In this document: positions 41,996 to 50,683 of the stretch, piece by piece
Position numbering within the stretch: position 1 is the stretch's first letter
How the letters are laid out: each line of letters opens with the position of its first letter
NCBI RefSeq assembly: GCF_026341825.1
Contig: NZ_JAPENY010000001.1
Span: forward strand, 496,001-560,000
Source of the DNA: Streptomyces sp. NBC_00620
GTDB lineage: Bacteria; Actinomycetota; Actinomycetes; Streptomycetales; Streptomycetaceae
Direction of reading: 5' to 3'
DNA length: 64,000 nucleotides
Program-made: the position numbers and the translations under genes
Notes under the pieces: model-generated
Database searches by the model: none
What the model was told of the DNA's origin: nothing
The model's input: only the letters and a program-made list of their open reading frames with translations

Positions 41996-43207
41996 ATGCA
42001 GGTGATCCAGTCGACCAAGCTCGCCAATGTCTGTTACGAGATCCGGGGCCCGGTGCTCGAGGAGGCGATGCGGCTGGAAGCGGCGGGGCATCGGATCCTC
42101 AAGCTCAATACGGGGAATCCGGCGGCGTTCGGGTTCGAGTGCCCGCCCGAGATCCTCGAGGACATCCTGCGGAACGTGTCTTCGGCGCACGGGTACGGCG
42201 ACGCGAAGGGGCTGCTCGCGGCACGCCGGGCCGTCGTGATGCACAACCAGACCCTCGGCATCGAGACGGACGTCGAGCACGTCTTCATCGGCAACGGCGT
42301 GTCCGAGCTGATCGTGATGGCGATGCAGGGGCTGCTCGACGACGGCGACGAGGTGCTCGTACCGGCGCCGGACTATCCGCTGTGGACGGCGGCCGTGTCA
42401 CTGTCCGGCGGAACGGCCGTGCACTACCGCTGCGACGAGCAGTCCGACTGGATGCCCGACCTCGCGGACGTGGAGCGGAAGGTCACCGACCGCACCAAGG
42501 CCATCGTGATCATCAACCCGAACAATCCGACGGGTGCGGTGTACGACGATGCGATGCTGCGCGGGCTGACCGACATCGCCCGCCGCCACAACCTGCTGGT
42601 CTGCTCGGACGAGATCTACGACAAGATCCTCTACGACGGTGTCACGCACACCTCGACCGCCAAGATCGCCCCCGATCTGCTCACGCTCACCTTCAACGGG
42701 ATGTCGAAGGCGTATCGCGTGGCGGGTTACCGGGTCGGCTGGATGGCCATCTCCGGGCCGCGCGCGCACGCCGACTCCTATATCGAGGGGCTGACGATCC
42801 TCGCGAACATGCGGCTGTGCGCGAACATGCCGGGTCAGCACGGGGTGGTCGCCGCGCTGAGCGGGCGGCAGACCATCAACGACCTGGTCCTGCCCGGCGG
42901 GCGGCTGAAGGAGCAGCGGGATGTGGCGTACGAGCTGCTGACGCAGATCCCCGGCGTGAGCTGTGTGAAGCCGAAGGGGGCGCTGTATCTCTTCCCGCGC
43001 CTGGACCCGAAGGTGTTCAAGGTCAAGGACGACCGGCAGATGGTCCTCGACCTGCTGCGCCGCGAGAAGATCATGGTGGTTCAGGGGACGGGCTTCAACT
43101 GGCCCGAGCCCGACCACTTCCGGGTGGTCACCCTGCCGACGGTCGGGGATCTGACGGACGCGGTGACGCGGATCGGCAACTTCCTGGACGGCTACGGCCA
43201 GCACTGA
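41996..43207 (+). CDS. alaA: PLP-dependent alanine aminotransferase (AlaA type)
   Basis: Protein of 403 residues from ATG 41996. Compared by memory with E. coli AlaA it matches along its length: STKLANVCYEIRGPVLEEA, LNTGNPAAFGF, YGDAKGLLAARRAVV, FIGNGVSELIVMAMQ, VPAPDYPLWTAAVSLS, IINPNNPTGAVY, SDEIYDKILYDG and FNGMSKAYRVAGYRVGWM with the PLP Lys (SKAYR). It transfers the amino group between glutamate and pyruvate to make alanine, in the cytoplasm. Single gene. Confidence 0.95.
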   Translation: MQVIQSTKLANVCYEIRGPVLEEAMRLEAAGHRILKLNTGNPAAFGFECPPEILEDILRNVSSAHGYGDAKGLLAARRAVVMHNQTLGIETDVEHVFIGNGVSELIVMAMQGLLDDGDEVLVPAPDYPLWTAAVSLSGGTAVHYRCDEQSDWMPDLADVERKVTDRTKAIVIINPNNPTGAVYDDAMLRGLTDIARRHNLLVCSDEIYDKILYDGVTHTSTAKIAPDLLTLTFNGMSKAYRVAGYRVGWMAISGPRAHADSYIEGLTILANMRLCANMPGQHGVVAALSGRQTINDLVLPGGRLKEQRDVAYELLTQIPGVSCVKPKGALYLFPRLDPKVFKVKDDRQMVLDLLRREKIMVVQGTGFNWPEPDHFRVVTLPTVGDLTDAVTRIGNFLDGYGQH

Positions 43208-43310
43208 CACTCACGCTGTGTGTGCGCTTTGACCGGTTCTGCGATCCCGCTCAACTTTAGACGGAATCCAAGCTAGGATGGGATCCTGTCAGAGCACAGG
43301 AGGCCGTCCC

Positions 43311-43730
43311 ATGTACGAACCGATCCGCACCAAGTCGGTCCACACGACGGCCGGCACCACCTCCGACTTTCCCCATCGGTCGCGCGAGGAGGAGCTGGAC
43401 ATCCAGCTGGCCGGTCATCTCGCGGCGCTGCTCGCGGTGACCGACGAGATCCGTGCGATCGCGCCGTCCGGCGATCTGGACGCGGCGGGTGAGCGACTCA
43501 CCGCGCAGGTGGCCCGGCTGCGGGACGGGGTGGCGCCGGTGCGGTCGTCGGTGGCCGACGCCCTTCACGAGCCGCGGCTCCTCTCCCTCCACCAGCGCGC
43601 GCACGCCCTCGCGGGCCGCGCCCTCGTCGTCGCGGCGTCCCGCGCCGACACCGCCGCCGCGATACTCGCCGCCGAGCGCATGGACGCCCACGCGTCCGCC
43701 ACCGCCCCGGCATCTCTCGCGGCCCACTGA
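43311..43730 (+). CDS. small helical hypothetical protein
   Basis: Protein of 139 residues from ATG 43311 with AGGAGG seven bases upstream. EEELDIQLAGHLAALLAVTDEIRAIA and RLRDGVAPVRSSVADALHEPRLLSLHQRAHALAGRALVVAASRADTAAAILAAERM suggest an all-helical protein, Ala-rich. No family recognised. Its promoter region (43210-43300) is less GC-rich and contains a TAG-A-T-type -10 candidate; a single-gene unit. Confidence 0.7.
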   Translation: MYEPIRTKSVHTTAGTTSDFPHRSREEELDIQLAGHLAALLAVTDEIRAIAPSGDLDAAGERLTAQVARLRDGVAPVRSSVADALHEPRLLSLHQRAHALAGRALVVAASRADTAAAILAAERMDAHASATAPASLAAH

Positions 43731-44073
43731 GCCTCCGCGGCTCCCCTCATACGGCCCCGGTCCGCGCGCACCGCAGCGACGTGCGGACCGGGTGCCACGG
43801 CACTGCGTTCGCTTTGGCGGGGGTTTCGCTTGCCCCCGGTTTTGGGGGACCCCGGCGTTTTCGGGTGGGTCTCGGTCACTCGGCACCGCCGTCAGGCGCC
43901 ATCGTGGCTGAGCACCGTTGCGGCGGAAAGAAGAGGGGATCCCCTCACCGGCGCTGGTGAGTGGACCCCCGTAGCGGCACCCCCCGTTCCGGTTGCGTAC
44001 CGGGACCCCGTCGTCACCCCGTGTTCACCCCGCGCCGGGGGGAATGTTGGAGTCCGGGAGCACGCTCTCGGGT
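43731..44073. other. gap before the solute-binding/TelA operon
   Basis: 343 bases. It contains a 14-base palindrome (gaggggatcccctc, 43933-43946) and no convincing gene. The start of the next gene is unsure, so its leader is part of this gap. Confidence 0.4.
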
Positions 44074-45147
44074 GTGAGACGCATCGTAGGAATCGTCCTG
44101 GCGGTGCTGCTGATCGGCGGAGTGGTAGCAGCCGTCGTCGCAGGCCGCGATGGTCAGGACAAGGGCACGGCAACGAAGACCGTGCAAGGAGTGATCGGAT
44201 CGGAGAAGGCGGAGTTCTTCGCCGATCCCGACGTGGTGAAGGCCCTCGCTGCCAAGGGCTACACCGTGAAGACGGAGACCTCCGGGTCCTGGGCCATGGA
44301 GGGCCTGGACCTCAAGGGGTACGACTTCGCCTTCCCTTCCAGCCAGGCGCCGGCGGATGAGCTGGCCGACAAGTACCACGCACAGAAGCCGCTCCCCCGG
44401 CCCTTCTACTCGCCCCTCGTCGTCGTGGCCCACCGCAACGCCGCCGAGGTCCTGGAGAAGAACGGCCTCGCGGTACTCGACAAGGCCACCGGCACCCTCA
44501 AGATGTCCGCCTACCTCAAGGCGGCCGAGCAGGACCGGACTTGGCAGGAACTCAAGGGTTCCGAGAAGTACGGCGAGCTGACCGGCACGCTCTTCATCGC
44601 CACCACCGACCCCGAGACCTCCAACTCCGGCGCCCTCTACCTCGCCGCCGCCTCGTACGTCGCCGACGGCGGACGCGTGGCCGCGGACAACACCGCCGTG
44701 ACCCGCACCGCGCCCCTGATGCACAAGCTGATCAGCGTCCAGGGCGCTCAACAGAGCAGTACGGACGCCACGTTCAGGGACTTCATCAGCGGGGCCGGCA
44801 ACCCGCTCGTCCTCGCCTACGAGTCCCAGGTCGCCTCGCTGCTCGTCCAGGGCCAGGAGGTCGGCGACCTCACCGTCCTCTACCCGGACACCACGGCGAA
44901 CAGCGACCACACCGTCGTACCGCTCACTCCTGAGGGCCGTGCGCTCGGCGAACTCCTCAGCACCGACCCGACCTTGCGCAAGCTCGCCGTCCGGCACGGG
45001 TTCCGGCCGCAGGGCGCGAGCACGGAGTTCACCGAGGCGACCGCGGCCCAGACCAGGTACATCAATCAGAAGCTGACCGGCGTCCGGCAGGCGCCCGTGC
45101 CCGCCTCCAAGGTGCTGCACGAGATGGCACTCCGGGCCCGGAAGTAG
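44074..45147 (+). CDS. membrane-anchored solute-binding-like protein (first gene of the TelA operon)
   Basis: About 357 residues from GTG 44074 (ATG 44044 is an alternative). An N-terminal hydrophobic segment (RRIVGIVLAVLLIGGVVAAVVAG) anchors or exports it. The rest has the alternating pattern of a type II periplasmic-binding fold: GVIGSEKAEFFADPDVVKALAAKGYTVKTETSGSWAME, YDFAFPSSQAPADELADKY, SPLVVVAHRNAAEVLEKNGLA, and TDPETSNSGALYLAAASYVADGG. No lipobox Cys. It sits 13 bases before telA and shares this pattern with the third gene of the operon, so all are probably one system. Confidence 0.75.
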   Translation: MRRIVGIVLAVLLIGGVVAAVVAGRDGQDKGTATKTVQGVIGSEKAEFFADPDVVKALAAKGYTVKTETSGSWAMEGLDLKGYDFAFPSSQAPADELADKYHAQKPLPRPFYSPLVVVAHRNAAEVLEKNGLAVLDKATGTLKMSAYLKAAEQDRTWQELKGSEKYGELTGTLFIATTDPETSNSGALYLAAASYVADGGRVAADNTAVTRTAPLMHKLISVQGAQQSSTDATFRDFISGAGNPLVLAYESQVASLLVQGQEVGDLTVLYPDTTANSDHTVVPLTPEGRALGELLSTDPTLRKLAVRHGFRPQGASTEFTEATAAQTRYINQKLTGVRQAPVPASKVLHEMALRARK

Positions 45148-45160
45148 GGGGAAGCACGCA

Positions 45161-46336
45161 ATGAGCACTGAACCGAACACACTGACCCTCACACCGCCCG
45201 AGGCCGTGGCGCCCGTGCCCCGCGAGAAGGCGGGCGGGCTCGTGCCCGTCGACCCGGCCGTGCACGAGGACATGGCGCGCCGCGCCGCCGAGTACGTCGG
45301 CGGGCTCGCCACCCTGGACGCCCGCTCCCCCGAGTTCGCCGGCAAGGTCGGCGAGATCGCGGGCCTGGGCGCGGGCGAGATGCGGGGCGCCGCCGCGCAG
45401 TCCAACCGCATGCTGGAGCGCACCATCCGGAGCCTCCCCGGCAAGGGCGAGGACGCCCAGTCGCACGTGGCGGGCTCGCTCGTCGAACTCCGGCGAGTCG
45501 TGGAGGACCTGGACCCGCGCGACCTGCCCGCGAGCAAGGGCCGCAAGTTCCTCTCCCGGCTCCCCGGCGGCAACAAGCTCCGCGACCACGTCGCCAAGTA
45601 CGCCTCCGCGCAAGGCACGTTGAACAAGATCGTGGGCTCGCTGCGCGGCGGACAGGACGAACTGCGCCGGGACAACGCCGCGTTGCAGACCGAGCGGGTC
45701 CGGCTCTGGGAGACGATGGGCAAGCTCCAGGAGTACGTCGTCCTCACCCAGGCCCTGGACACGGCCGTCGAGGCGCACATCGTGGGCGTGGAGGCCAGGG
45801 ACCCGGCGGGGGCCGACACCCTCCGCTCCGACGTCCTCTTCCCCGTACGGCAGAAGCACCAGGACCTGCTGACCCAACTGGCCGTGTGCGCCCAGGGATA
45901 CCTGGCCATGGACGTCGTACGCCGCAACAACGAAGAGCTGATCAAGGGCGTCGACCGGGCCGCGACCACGACCGTGTCCGCGCTGCGCATCTCCGTGATG
46001 CTCGCCTCCGCCCTCGACAACCAGCGCAAGGTCGTCGACCAGGTCAACGCCCTGCGCGGTACGACGGAGGACCTCATCCGGGGCAACGCCGAGATGCTCG
46101 CCACGCAGAGCGGGGAGATCCAGCGGATCGCCGCCGACCCGGCCGTCGGCGCGGAGACCCTGCGCAGCGCCTTCCAGCAGATCTACCGCACACTCGACGC
46201 GATCGACACCTACAAGGTCCAGGCCACCGAGGCCATGGCCGTGACGGTCGAGTCCCTGACCTCCGAACTCCAGCACGCGAGCGCGTACTTGGAGCGCAGC
46301 CGCTCGCAGGGTGCCCTGGAAGGCGGGAACGGATGA
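45161..46336 (+). CDS. telA: TelA-family toxic anion resistance protein
   Basis: Protein of 391 residues, soluble and helical. Recognisable TelA/KlaA segments: KYASAQGTLNKIVGSLRGGQDELRRDNAALQTERVRLWETMGKLQEYVVLTQALD (coiled coil), LFPVRQKHQDLLTQLAVCAQGYLAMDVVRRNNEELIKGVDRAATTTVSALRISVMLASALDNQRKVVDQVNALR. TelA proteins are linked to tellurite resistance and Ter-type stress responses; the biochemical role is unknown. It overlaps the next gene as ATGA. Confidence 0.92.
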   Translation: MSTEPNTLTLTPPEAVAPVPREKAGGLVPVDPAVHEDMARRAAEYVGGLATLDARSPEFAGKVGEIAGLGAGEMRGAAAQSNRMLERTIRSLPGKGEDAQSHVAGSLVELRRVVEDLDPRDLPASKGRKFLSRLPGGNKLRDHVAKYASAQGTLNKIVGSLRGGQDELRRDNAALQTERVRLWETMGKLQEYVVLTQALDTAVEAHIVGVEARDPAGADTLRSDVLFPVRQKHQDLLTQLAVCAQGYLAMDVVRRNNEELIKGVDRAATTTVSALRISVMLASALDNQRKVVDQVNALRGTTEDLIRGNAEMLATQSGEIQRIAADPAVGAETLRSAFQQIYRTLDAIDTYKVQATEAMAVTVESLTSELQHASAYLERSRSQGALEGGNG

Positions 46337-47883
46337 GACGACGAAGCGCGTTCGCCGTACTGACGGCGGCGGCCCTGCTCGCCGTATCGGCCTGCACGGC
46401 AGAAGACGCGGCGGAGGACCCCAAGGCGGCGGGACCGACACCCGGCACCCTCCGTGTCCTGGCCTCCAGTGAACTCAGCGACATGGCACCGGTGTTGGAG
46501 AAGATCCAGCAGGACACCGGCATCACGGTGAAGCCCACCTACATGGGCACCCTCGCCGCCGTGGACCTGCTCGCACAGGGCAAGGTGGACGGTTCGTACG
46601 ACGCCCTGTGGCTGTCCTCCAACGACTATCTGCGGCTGCGTCCCGACGCGGCGAAGAAGGTCGTGTCCGAGACGTCGATCATGTCCAGCCCGGTGGCCAT
46701 CGGCGTCAAGCCGGCGACCGTGAACGAGCTGGGCTGGCAGCCGGACGACGTCACCTGGTCGCAGGTGGAGAAGGCGGTGGCGGCCGGCAAGCTGACGTAC
46801 GGCATGACCGATCCGGCGCGCTCCAACTCCGGTTTCTCCACGCTGATCTCGGTGGCCTCGGGCCTGTCCGGAGCCCAGTCGGCTCTGACGGACGCGGATG
46901 TGGAGAAGGCGACGCCGAAGCTGAAGGAGTTCTTCCAGGGGCAGAAGCTGACCTCGGGTTCCTCGGGCTGGCTGGCGGCCGCCTACGAGCGCCGTGGCAC
47001 CGTGGACGCCCTGCTCAACTACGAGTCGGTCCTCAAGGGCATGAAGGGCCTCACCGTCATCCGGCCGAGCGACGGCGTGGTGACCGCGGACTATCCGCTG
47101 ACCTCCCTCGCCTCGTCCTCCAAGGAGACCCGCGAGGACGTCCGCCGTCTCACCGAGGCCCTGCGCGCCCCGGCCGCCCAGCAGCAGATCACCGAGGAGA
47201 CCCTGCGCCGCCCGGTCGTCGCCTCCGTCGCCCCGGCGACCGGCCTCGACACCAGCAGAAGGCGCGAACTCCCCTTCCCCGGCAGCCAGTCGGTCGCCGA
47301 CGGCCTCCTCGACGCCTACGAGAACAAGCTCCGCCGACCGTCGAGGACCGTATACGTTCTCGACACCTCGGGCTCGATGCGCGAGGACGGCCGCCTCGAC
47401 CGGCTCAAGAAGGCGCTCACCGATCTGACGAGCGACTTCCGCGAGCGCGAGGAGGTGACGCTGATGCCGTTCGGCTCGGAGGTCAAGAGCGTCCGCACGC
47501 ACGTGGTGAAGCCCGAGGACCCGCAGGCCGGGCTCGACGGCATCCGCAAGGACACCAAGGCGCTCAGCGCCGAGGGCGACACCGCGATCTTCACCTCGCT
47601 GGAGAAGGCGTACGAGCATCTGGGCGCCGACGACGACACGTTCACGTCGATCGTGCTGATGACGGACGGCGAGAACACAGCCGGCGCGAGCGCGGACGAG
47701 TTCGACGGCTTCTACGGCCAACTGCCCGCCGGTGAGCAGGAGATACCCGTCTTCCCGATCCTCTTCGGCGACTCCGACCGCGGCGAGCTGCAGCACATCG
47801 CCGATCTGACCGGCGGCCGCCTCTTCGACGCCCAGAAGGGCTCGCTCGACGGCGCCTTCGAGGAGATCCGTGGCTACCAATAG
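46333..47883 (+). CDS. lipoprotein: solute-binding domain fused to a VWA domain
   Basis: Protein of 516 residues; ATG 46333 overlaps telA's stop. Type II signal peptide (FAVLTAAALLAVSAC, lipobox Cys21). Residues about 38-300 are a type II substrate-binding domain (GTLRVLASSELSDMAPVLEKIQQDTGITVKPTYMGTLAAVDLLAQGK, ITYGMTDPARSNSGFSTL-like segment). Residues about 340-516 are a von Willebrand A domain with complete MIDAS: VYVLDTSGSMRED (DxSxS), SAEGDTAIFTSL (Thr) and IVLMTDGENT (Asp). So one exported protein binds a ligand and, by a metal site, a partner. Confidence 0.9.
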   Translation: MRRRSAFAVLTAAALLAVSACTAEDAAEDPKAAGPTPGTLRVLASSELSDMAPVLEKIQQDTGITVKPTYMGTLAAVDLLAQGKVDGSYDALWLSSNDYLRLRPDAAKKVVSETSIMSSPVAIGVKPATVNELGWQPDDVTWSQVEKAVAAGKLTYGMTDPARSNSGFSTLISVASGLSGAQSALTDADVEKATPKLKEFFQGQKLTSGSSGWLAAAYERRGTVDALLNYESVLKGMKGLTVIRPSDGVVTADYPLTSLASSSKETREDVRRLTEALRAPAAQQQITEETLRRPVVASVAPATGLDTSRRRELPFPGSQSVADGLLDAYENKLRRPSRTVYVLDTSGSMREDGRLDRLKKALTDLTSDFREREEVTLMPFGSEVKSVRTHVVKPEDPQAGLDGIRKDTKALSAEGDTAIFTSLEKAYEHLGADDDTFTSIVLMTDGENTAGASADEFDGFYGQLPAGEQEIPVFPILFGDSDRGELQHIADLTGGRLFDAQKGSLDGAFEEIRGYQ

Positions 47884-48493
47884 GACCAAGGGGACCAGCC
47901 GGTTCATGGGCTACTTGGAGTCCCGCAAGAACCTCGCCGGGAGCGCGGGCGGGATCGCCGGGCTCGCGCTGACCTTCACGGGGCTCGCGGGCGCGTACTG
48001 GCCCGCCGTCGTCCTCGGTCTGTACGGCGCGGGCGCCCTGATCGCGCCGCCGGAGCGCCCGCCGCTCCCCGACTTCCCGGACCCCTCCGCCCAACTCGAC
48101 GAACTGCGCGGCGACTTCGGCAAGCTGCGCGAGTACCTGGACGGCGTCGAACTGCCGCCCGCTGCCGCCGGACGCCTCGCCGAACTCACGGAGATCCTCA
48201 CCGCCCTCCTTGACCCCGGCTGGGTCGCCGCGGTTCTCGCACAGGACCCGGAGGGCGTGCACACGCTGTCCCGAGCCATCCGGCAGGACATCCCCGAGGC
48301 CGTCGACACCTTCGTACGGACGCGGTGGTGGACCCGGATGACACCCGGCACCGAACCGCCGGAACGCCACCTGGAGCGCCAACTTGCCGTGCTCCACGAG
48401 GAGTCGGAACGGCTGGCGGCACAGCTGCGGGAGACGGAGGCACGGCGGCAGGAGTCGCTCACACGGTATCTGGAGGACCGGGGGCGCTCTTAG
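47870..48493 (+). CDS. membrane protein of the TelA operon
   Basis: Protein of 207 residues with GTG start (47870) inside the end of the previous gene (14-base overlap); GAGGAG lies 4 bases upstream. One or two hydrophobic helices (NLAGSAGGIAGLALTFTGLAGAYWPAVVLGLYGAGALIA, about residues 21-59) are followed by a cytoplasmic helical part with coiled-coil tendency at the C-terminus (ERQLAVLHEESERLAAQLRETEARRQESLTRYLED). It resembles membrane partners found next to VWA-type stress genes. It converges with the kinase gene 20 bases away. Confidence 0.75.
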   Translation: MATNRTKGTSRFMGYLESRKNLAGSAGGIAGLALTFTGLAGAYWPAVVLGLYGAGALIAPPERPPLPDFPDPSAQLDELRGDFGKLREYLDGVELPPAAAGRLAELTEILTALLDPGWVAAVLAQDPEGVHTLSRAIRQDIPEAVDTFVRTRWWTRMTPGTEPPERHLERQLAVLHEESERLAAQLRETEARRQESLTRYLEDRGRS

Positions 48494-48513
48494 CGGAGGT
48501 CCCGGGGTACGGG

Positions 48514-50622
48514 TCACGTCTTCTTGCCGATGTCGGCGGAGCGCGCCACGAAGCGGACTGTTCCCCCGGTCACCCGGAACAGGAACCCTCCGCCGTCCTC
48601 GTCGGCCTTGAAGTTCTGCGTGGAGGCATCGAAGCTCATGAGACGGGTGATGCCCTGCCAGGGGCGGCGCAGGAGTTCTGAGCGCAGGGCGCTGCGGCCG
48701 TCGTCGCCGACGGAGGCGAGGCCGTGGGCGGCGAACCGGACGGCGTCGTACGCCTCGGCCGCCCAGGCGCCCGGGGCGCGTCCGTGGCGGGCGCGGAACG
48801 CGGCGGCGAACGCCTTGGTACGGGAGTCGGCGCTCGCGTCGGTGTAGCCCGTACTGATCCTCCAGTCCTCGCCGACGGCGAGGAAGGGGGCGCCGAGGAC
48901 GTGCTCGCCCGCGACCCTGGCACCCCGGTGGCCCGCGTCCCGCAACGCGCGGGCGCAGGCGGCGGCGCGGTCGGGGCTCACCCCGCCGAAGAAGACGGCG
49001 TCGCGGGGGCGGGCGGCGATGCGGCGAGCGGCCCCGGTGAAGTCCTCGTCCGCGGCGACCTCCTCCACCGACGTCCCGCCGTCGAGCTTGCCGTAGACGG
49101 TGATGATGCGGACCGCGGCCAGGCTCTCCGCCTCGGTGGCCAGGTCGTGCACGACCACCGTGCGGGCGGGTTTGACGACCCGGTTCAGATAGATCACTGC
49201 CGCGAACGGGCCGACGGTCTGGGTGATGCGCAACACGAGGGCGGTGGTGGTGTTGACGACCTCCAGGGCCTCGGTGTCGGCACGGGTGACGAGCACGGTC
49301 AGCCGGGCCTTCGTACACGGGGCGAGGACAGCGGGCACGGTCGCGTTCGTGCCCGCGGCGATCACCACGGACACGTCCGGGTCGGCGGCCAGCCGGGCGG
49401 CCGCCGCGGCGGAGCCCGTCGCGGTGCCGCCGTCGTCCGCGGTGCGCAGCACGAGGTCCACGGTGCGCCGGGCGTCCTCGTTGTGCTGCTCGACGGCGAG
49501 GAGAGCGCCGCGCCGGTGGTCGGTGAAGTAGGGGTCGTCCGGGCTGCCGAGCAGCGTGACCACGTGGCGGGACCGCCGTACGGAGCCGGTGTTCGCCGAC
49601 GCGTCGGCCCGGCCCCACTCCCACCACGCGCCCGCCCCGGCCACCGCGGTGACACCGAGCGCGGCCCCCGCGACGAGCAGGCGCCGCCGGGTGGGCGAGG
49701 GCGGTGCGTCCACGGGGGAGGGCCCGGTGACCAAGGTGGGGTCGGGAACGGGCAGGTCGAGGACGCGTGCGGCACGGGCGGCGACCAGGGCCGGCAGCCC
49801 TTCGGGCAGCCACTCGTCCACGGCGAACTCGCCGAAGACGTCGCGGAGTTCACGGGCGCTCGGGCGCCGCTCCGGTTCCTTCGCCAGACATCGCCGTACG
49901 GTCCGGTCGAGGCCCTCCGGTACGCCGTCCAGGTCCGGCTCCTCCCGCACGGTCCGGTACAGCACGGCCGCGGCGCCACCAGTGCCGAACGGCGGCCTGC
50001 CCGTGGCCGTGTGGGCGAGGACGCAGCCGAGCGAGAAGACGTCGCTGGGCGGACCCACGGTGTGCCCGCGGGCCTGCTCGGGCGAGAGGTAGCCGGGGGA
50101 GCCCACGACGGTGCCGTCCGTGGTGAGCGCGGTCGCGCCGACGGCCCGCGCGATCCCGAAGTCGATCAGGCGCGGCCCGTCCGCGGCCAGCAGCACGTTC
50201 GCGGGCTTGACGTCCCGATGGACCAGCCCCGCCGCGTGCACCCCGTCCAACGCCTCGGCCAGCACGGCACCGAGGCTGCGCAGCTGCGCCTCGGGCCAGG
50301 GTCCGCGCAGCGCCACGGCCTCGGCGAGGGACGGTCCGGGCACATAGGCGGTGGCCAGCCACGGGGAGCGGGCGTCGGCGTCGGCCGCGACGACCGGCAC
50401 GGTCCACCGGCTGGTGAGGCGCGCGGCCAGCTCGGCCTCGCGGCGGAAGCGGGCGCGGAAGCCGGGGTCGTCCGCATACTCGGCGCGGATCACCTTCAGC
50501 GCGCACCACGCGCCGTGCGGCGAGCGCGCCAGGTAGACGACGCCCATGCCGCCCGCGCCGAGCCGGCCGGCGAGCCGGTGGCCGCCGATCAGGGACGGAT
50601 CGGCGGGCAGGAGCCGTTCCAC
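48514..50622 (-). CDS. membrane serine/threonine kinase with extracellular ligand-binding domain (copy 1)
   Basis: Protein of 702 residues, GTG start. Kinase domain residues about 12-275: GRLGAGGMGVVYLARS (Gly loop), CALKVIRAE (Lys), LVHRDVKPANVLL (catalytic loop), LIDFGIARAV (DFG), VGSPGYLSPEQA. RRRLLVAGAALGVTAVAGAGAWW (about 311-333) is a membrane helix preceded by arginines. The outer part (about 350-702) follows the type I periplasmic-binding (Leu/Ile/Val-receptor) pattern: VTLLGSPDDPYFTDHRRGALLAVEQHNEDAR, DVSVVIAAGTNATVPAVLAPC, FFGGVSPDRAAACARALRDAGHRGARVAGEH. Ligand sensing outside should control phosphorylation inside. Paralogue of the next gene. Confidence 0.92.
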   Translation of the reverse strand: MERLLPADPSLIGGHRLAGRLGAGGMGVVYLARSPHGAWCALKVIRAEYADDPGFRARFRREAELAARLTSRWTVPVVAADADARSPWLATAYVPGPSLAEAVALRGPWPEAQLRSLGAVLAEALDGVHAAGLVHRDVKPANVLLAADGPRLIDFGIARAVGATALTTDGTVVGSPGYLSPEQARGHTVGPPSDVFSLGCVLAHTATGRPPFGTGGAAAVLYRTVREEPDLDGVPEGLDRTVRRCLAKEPERRPSARELRDVFGEFAVDEWLPEGLPALVAARAARVLDLPVPDPTLVTGPSPVDAPPSPTRRRLLVAGAALGVTAVAGAGAWWEWGRADASANTGSVRRSRHVVTLLGSPDDPYFTDHRRGALLAVEQHNEDARRTVDLVLRTADDGGTATGSAAAAARLAADPDVSVVIAAGTNATVPAVLAPCTKARLTVLVTRADTEALEVVNTTTALVLRITQTVGPFAAVIYLNRVVKPARTVVVHDLATEAESLAAVRIITVYGKLDGGTSVEEVAADEDFTGAARRIAARPRDAVFFGGVSPDRAAACARALRDAGHRGARVAGEHVLGAPFLAVGEDWRISTGYTDASADSRTKAFAAAFRARHGRAPGAWAAEAYDAVRFAAHGLASVGDDGRSALRSELLRRPWQGITRLMSFDASTQNFKADEDGGGFLFRVTGGTVRFVARSADIGKKT

Positions 50623-50683
50623 GTCAGCCGCCTCCGTTTCCCTGTCGTTCCCGCCCGCCGGTTCCGGGCCTCACTCCAGCACT

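Noticed and set aside
43933..43946. 14-base palindrome gaggggatcccctc as an operator
   Set aside because: Too far from any secure start and of a simple G/C form that can arise by chance in this DNA.
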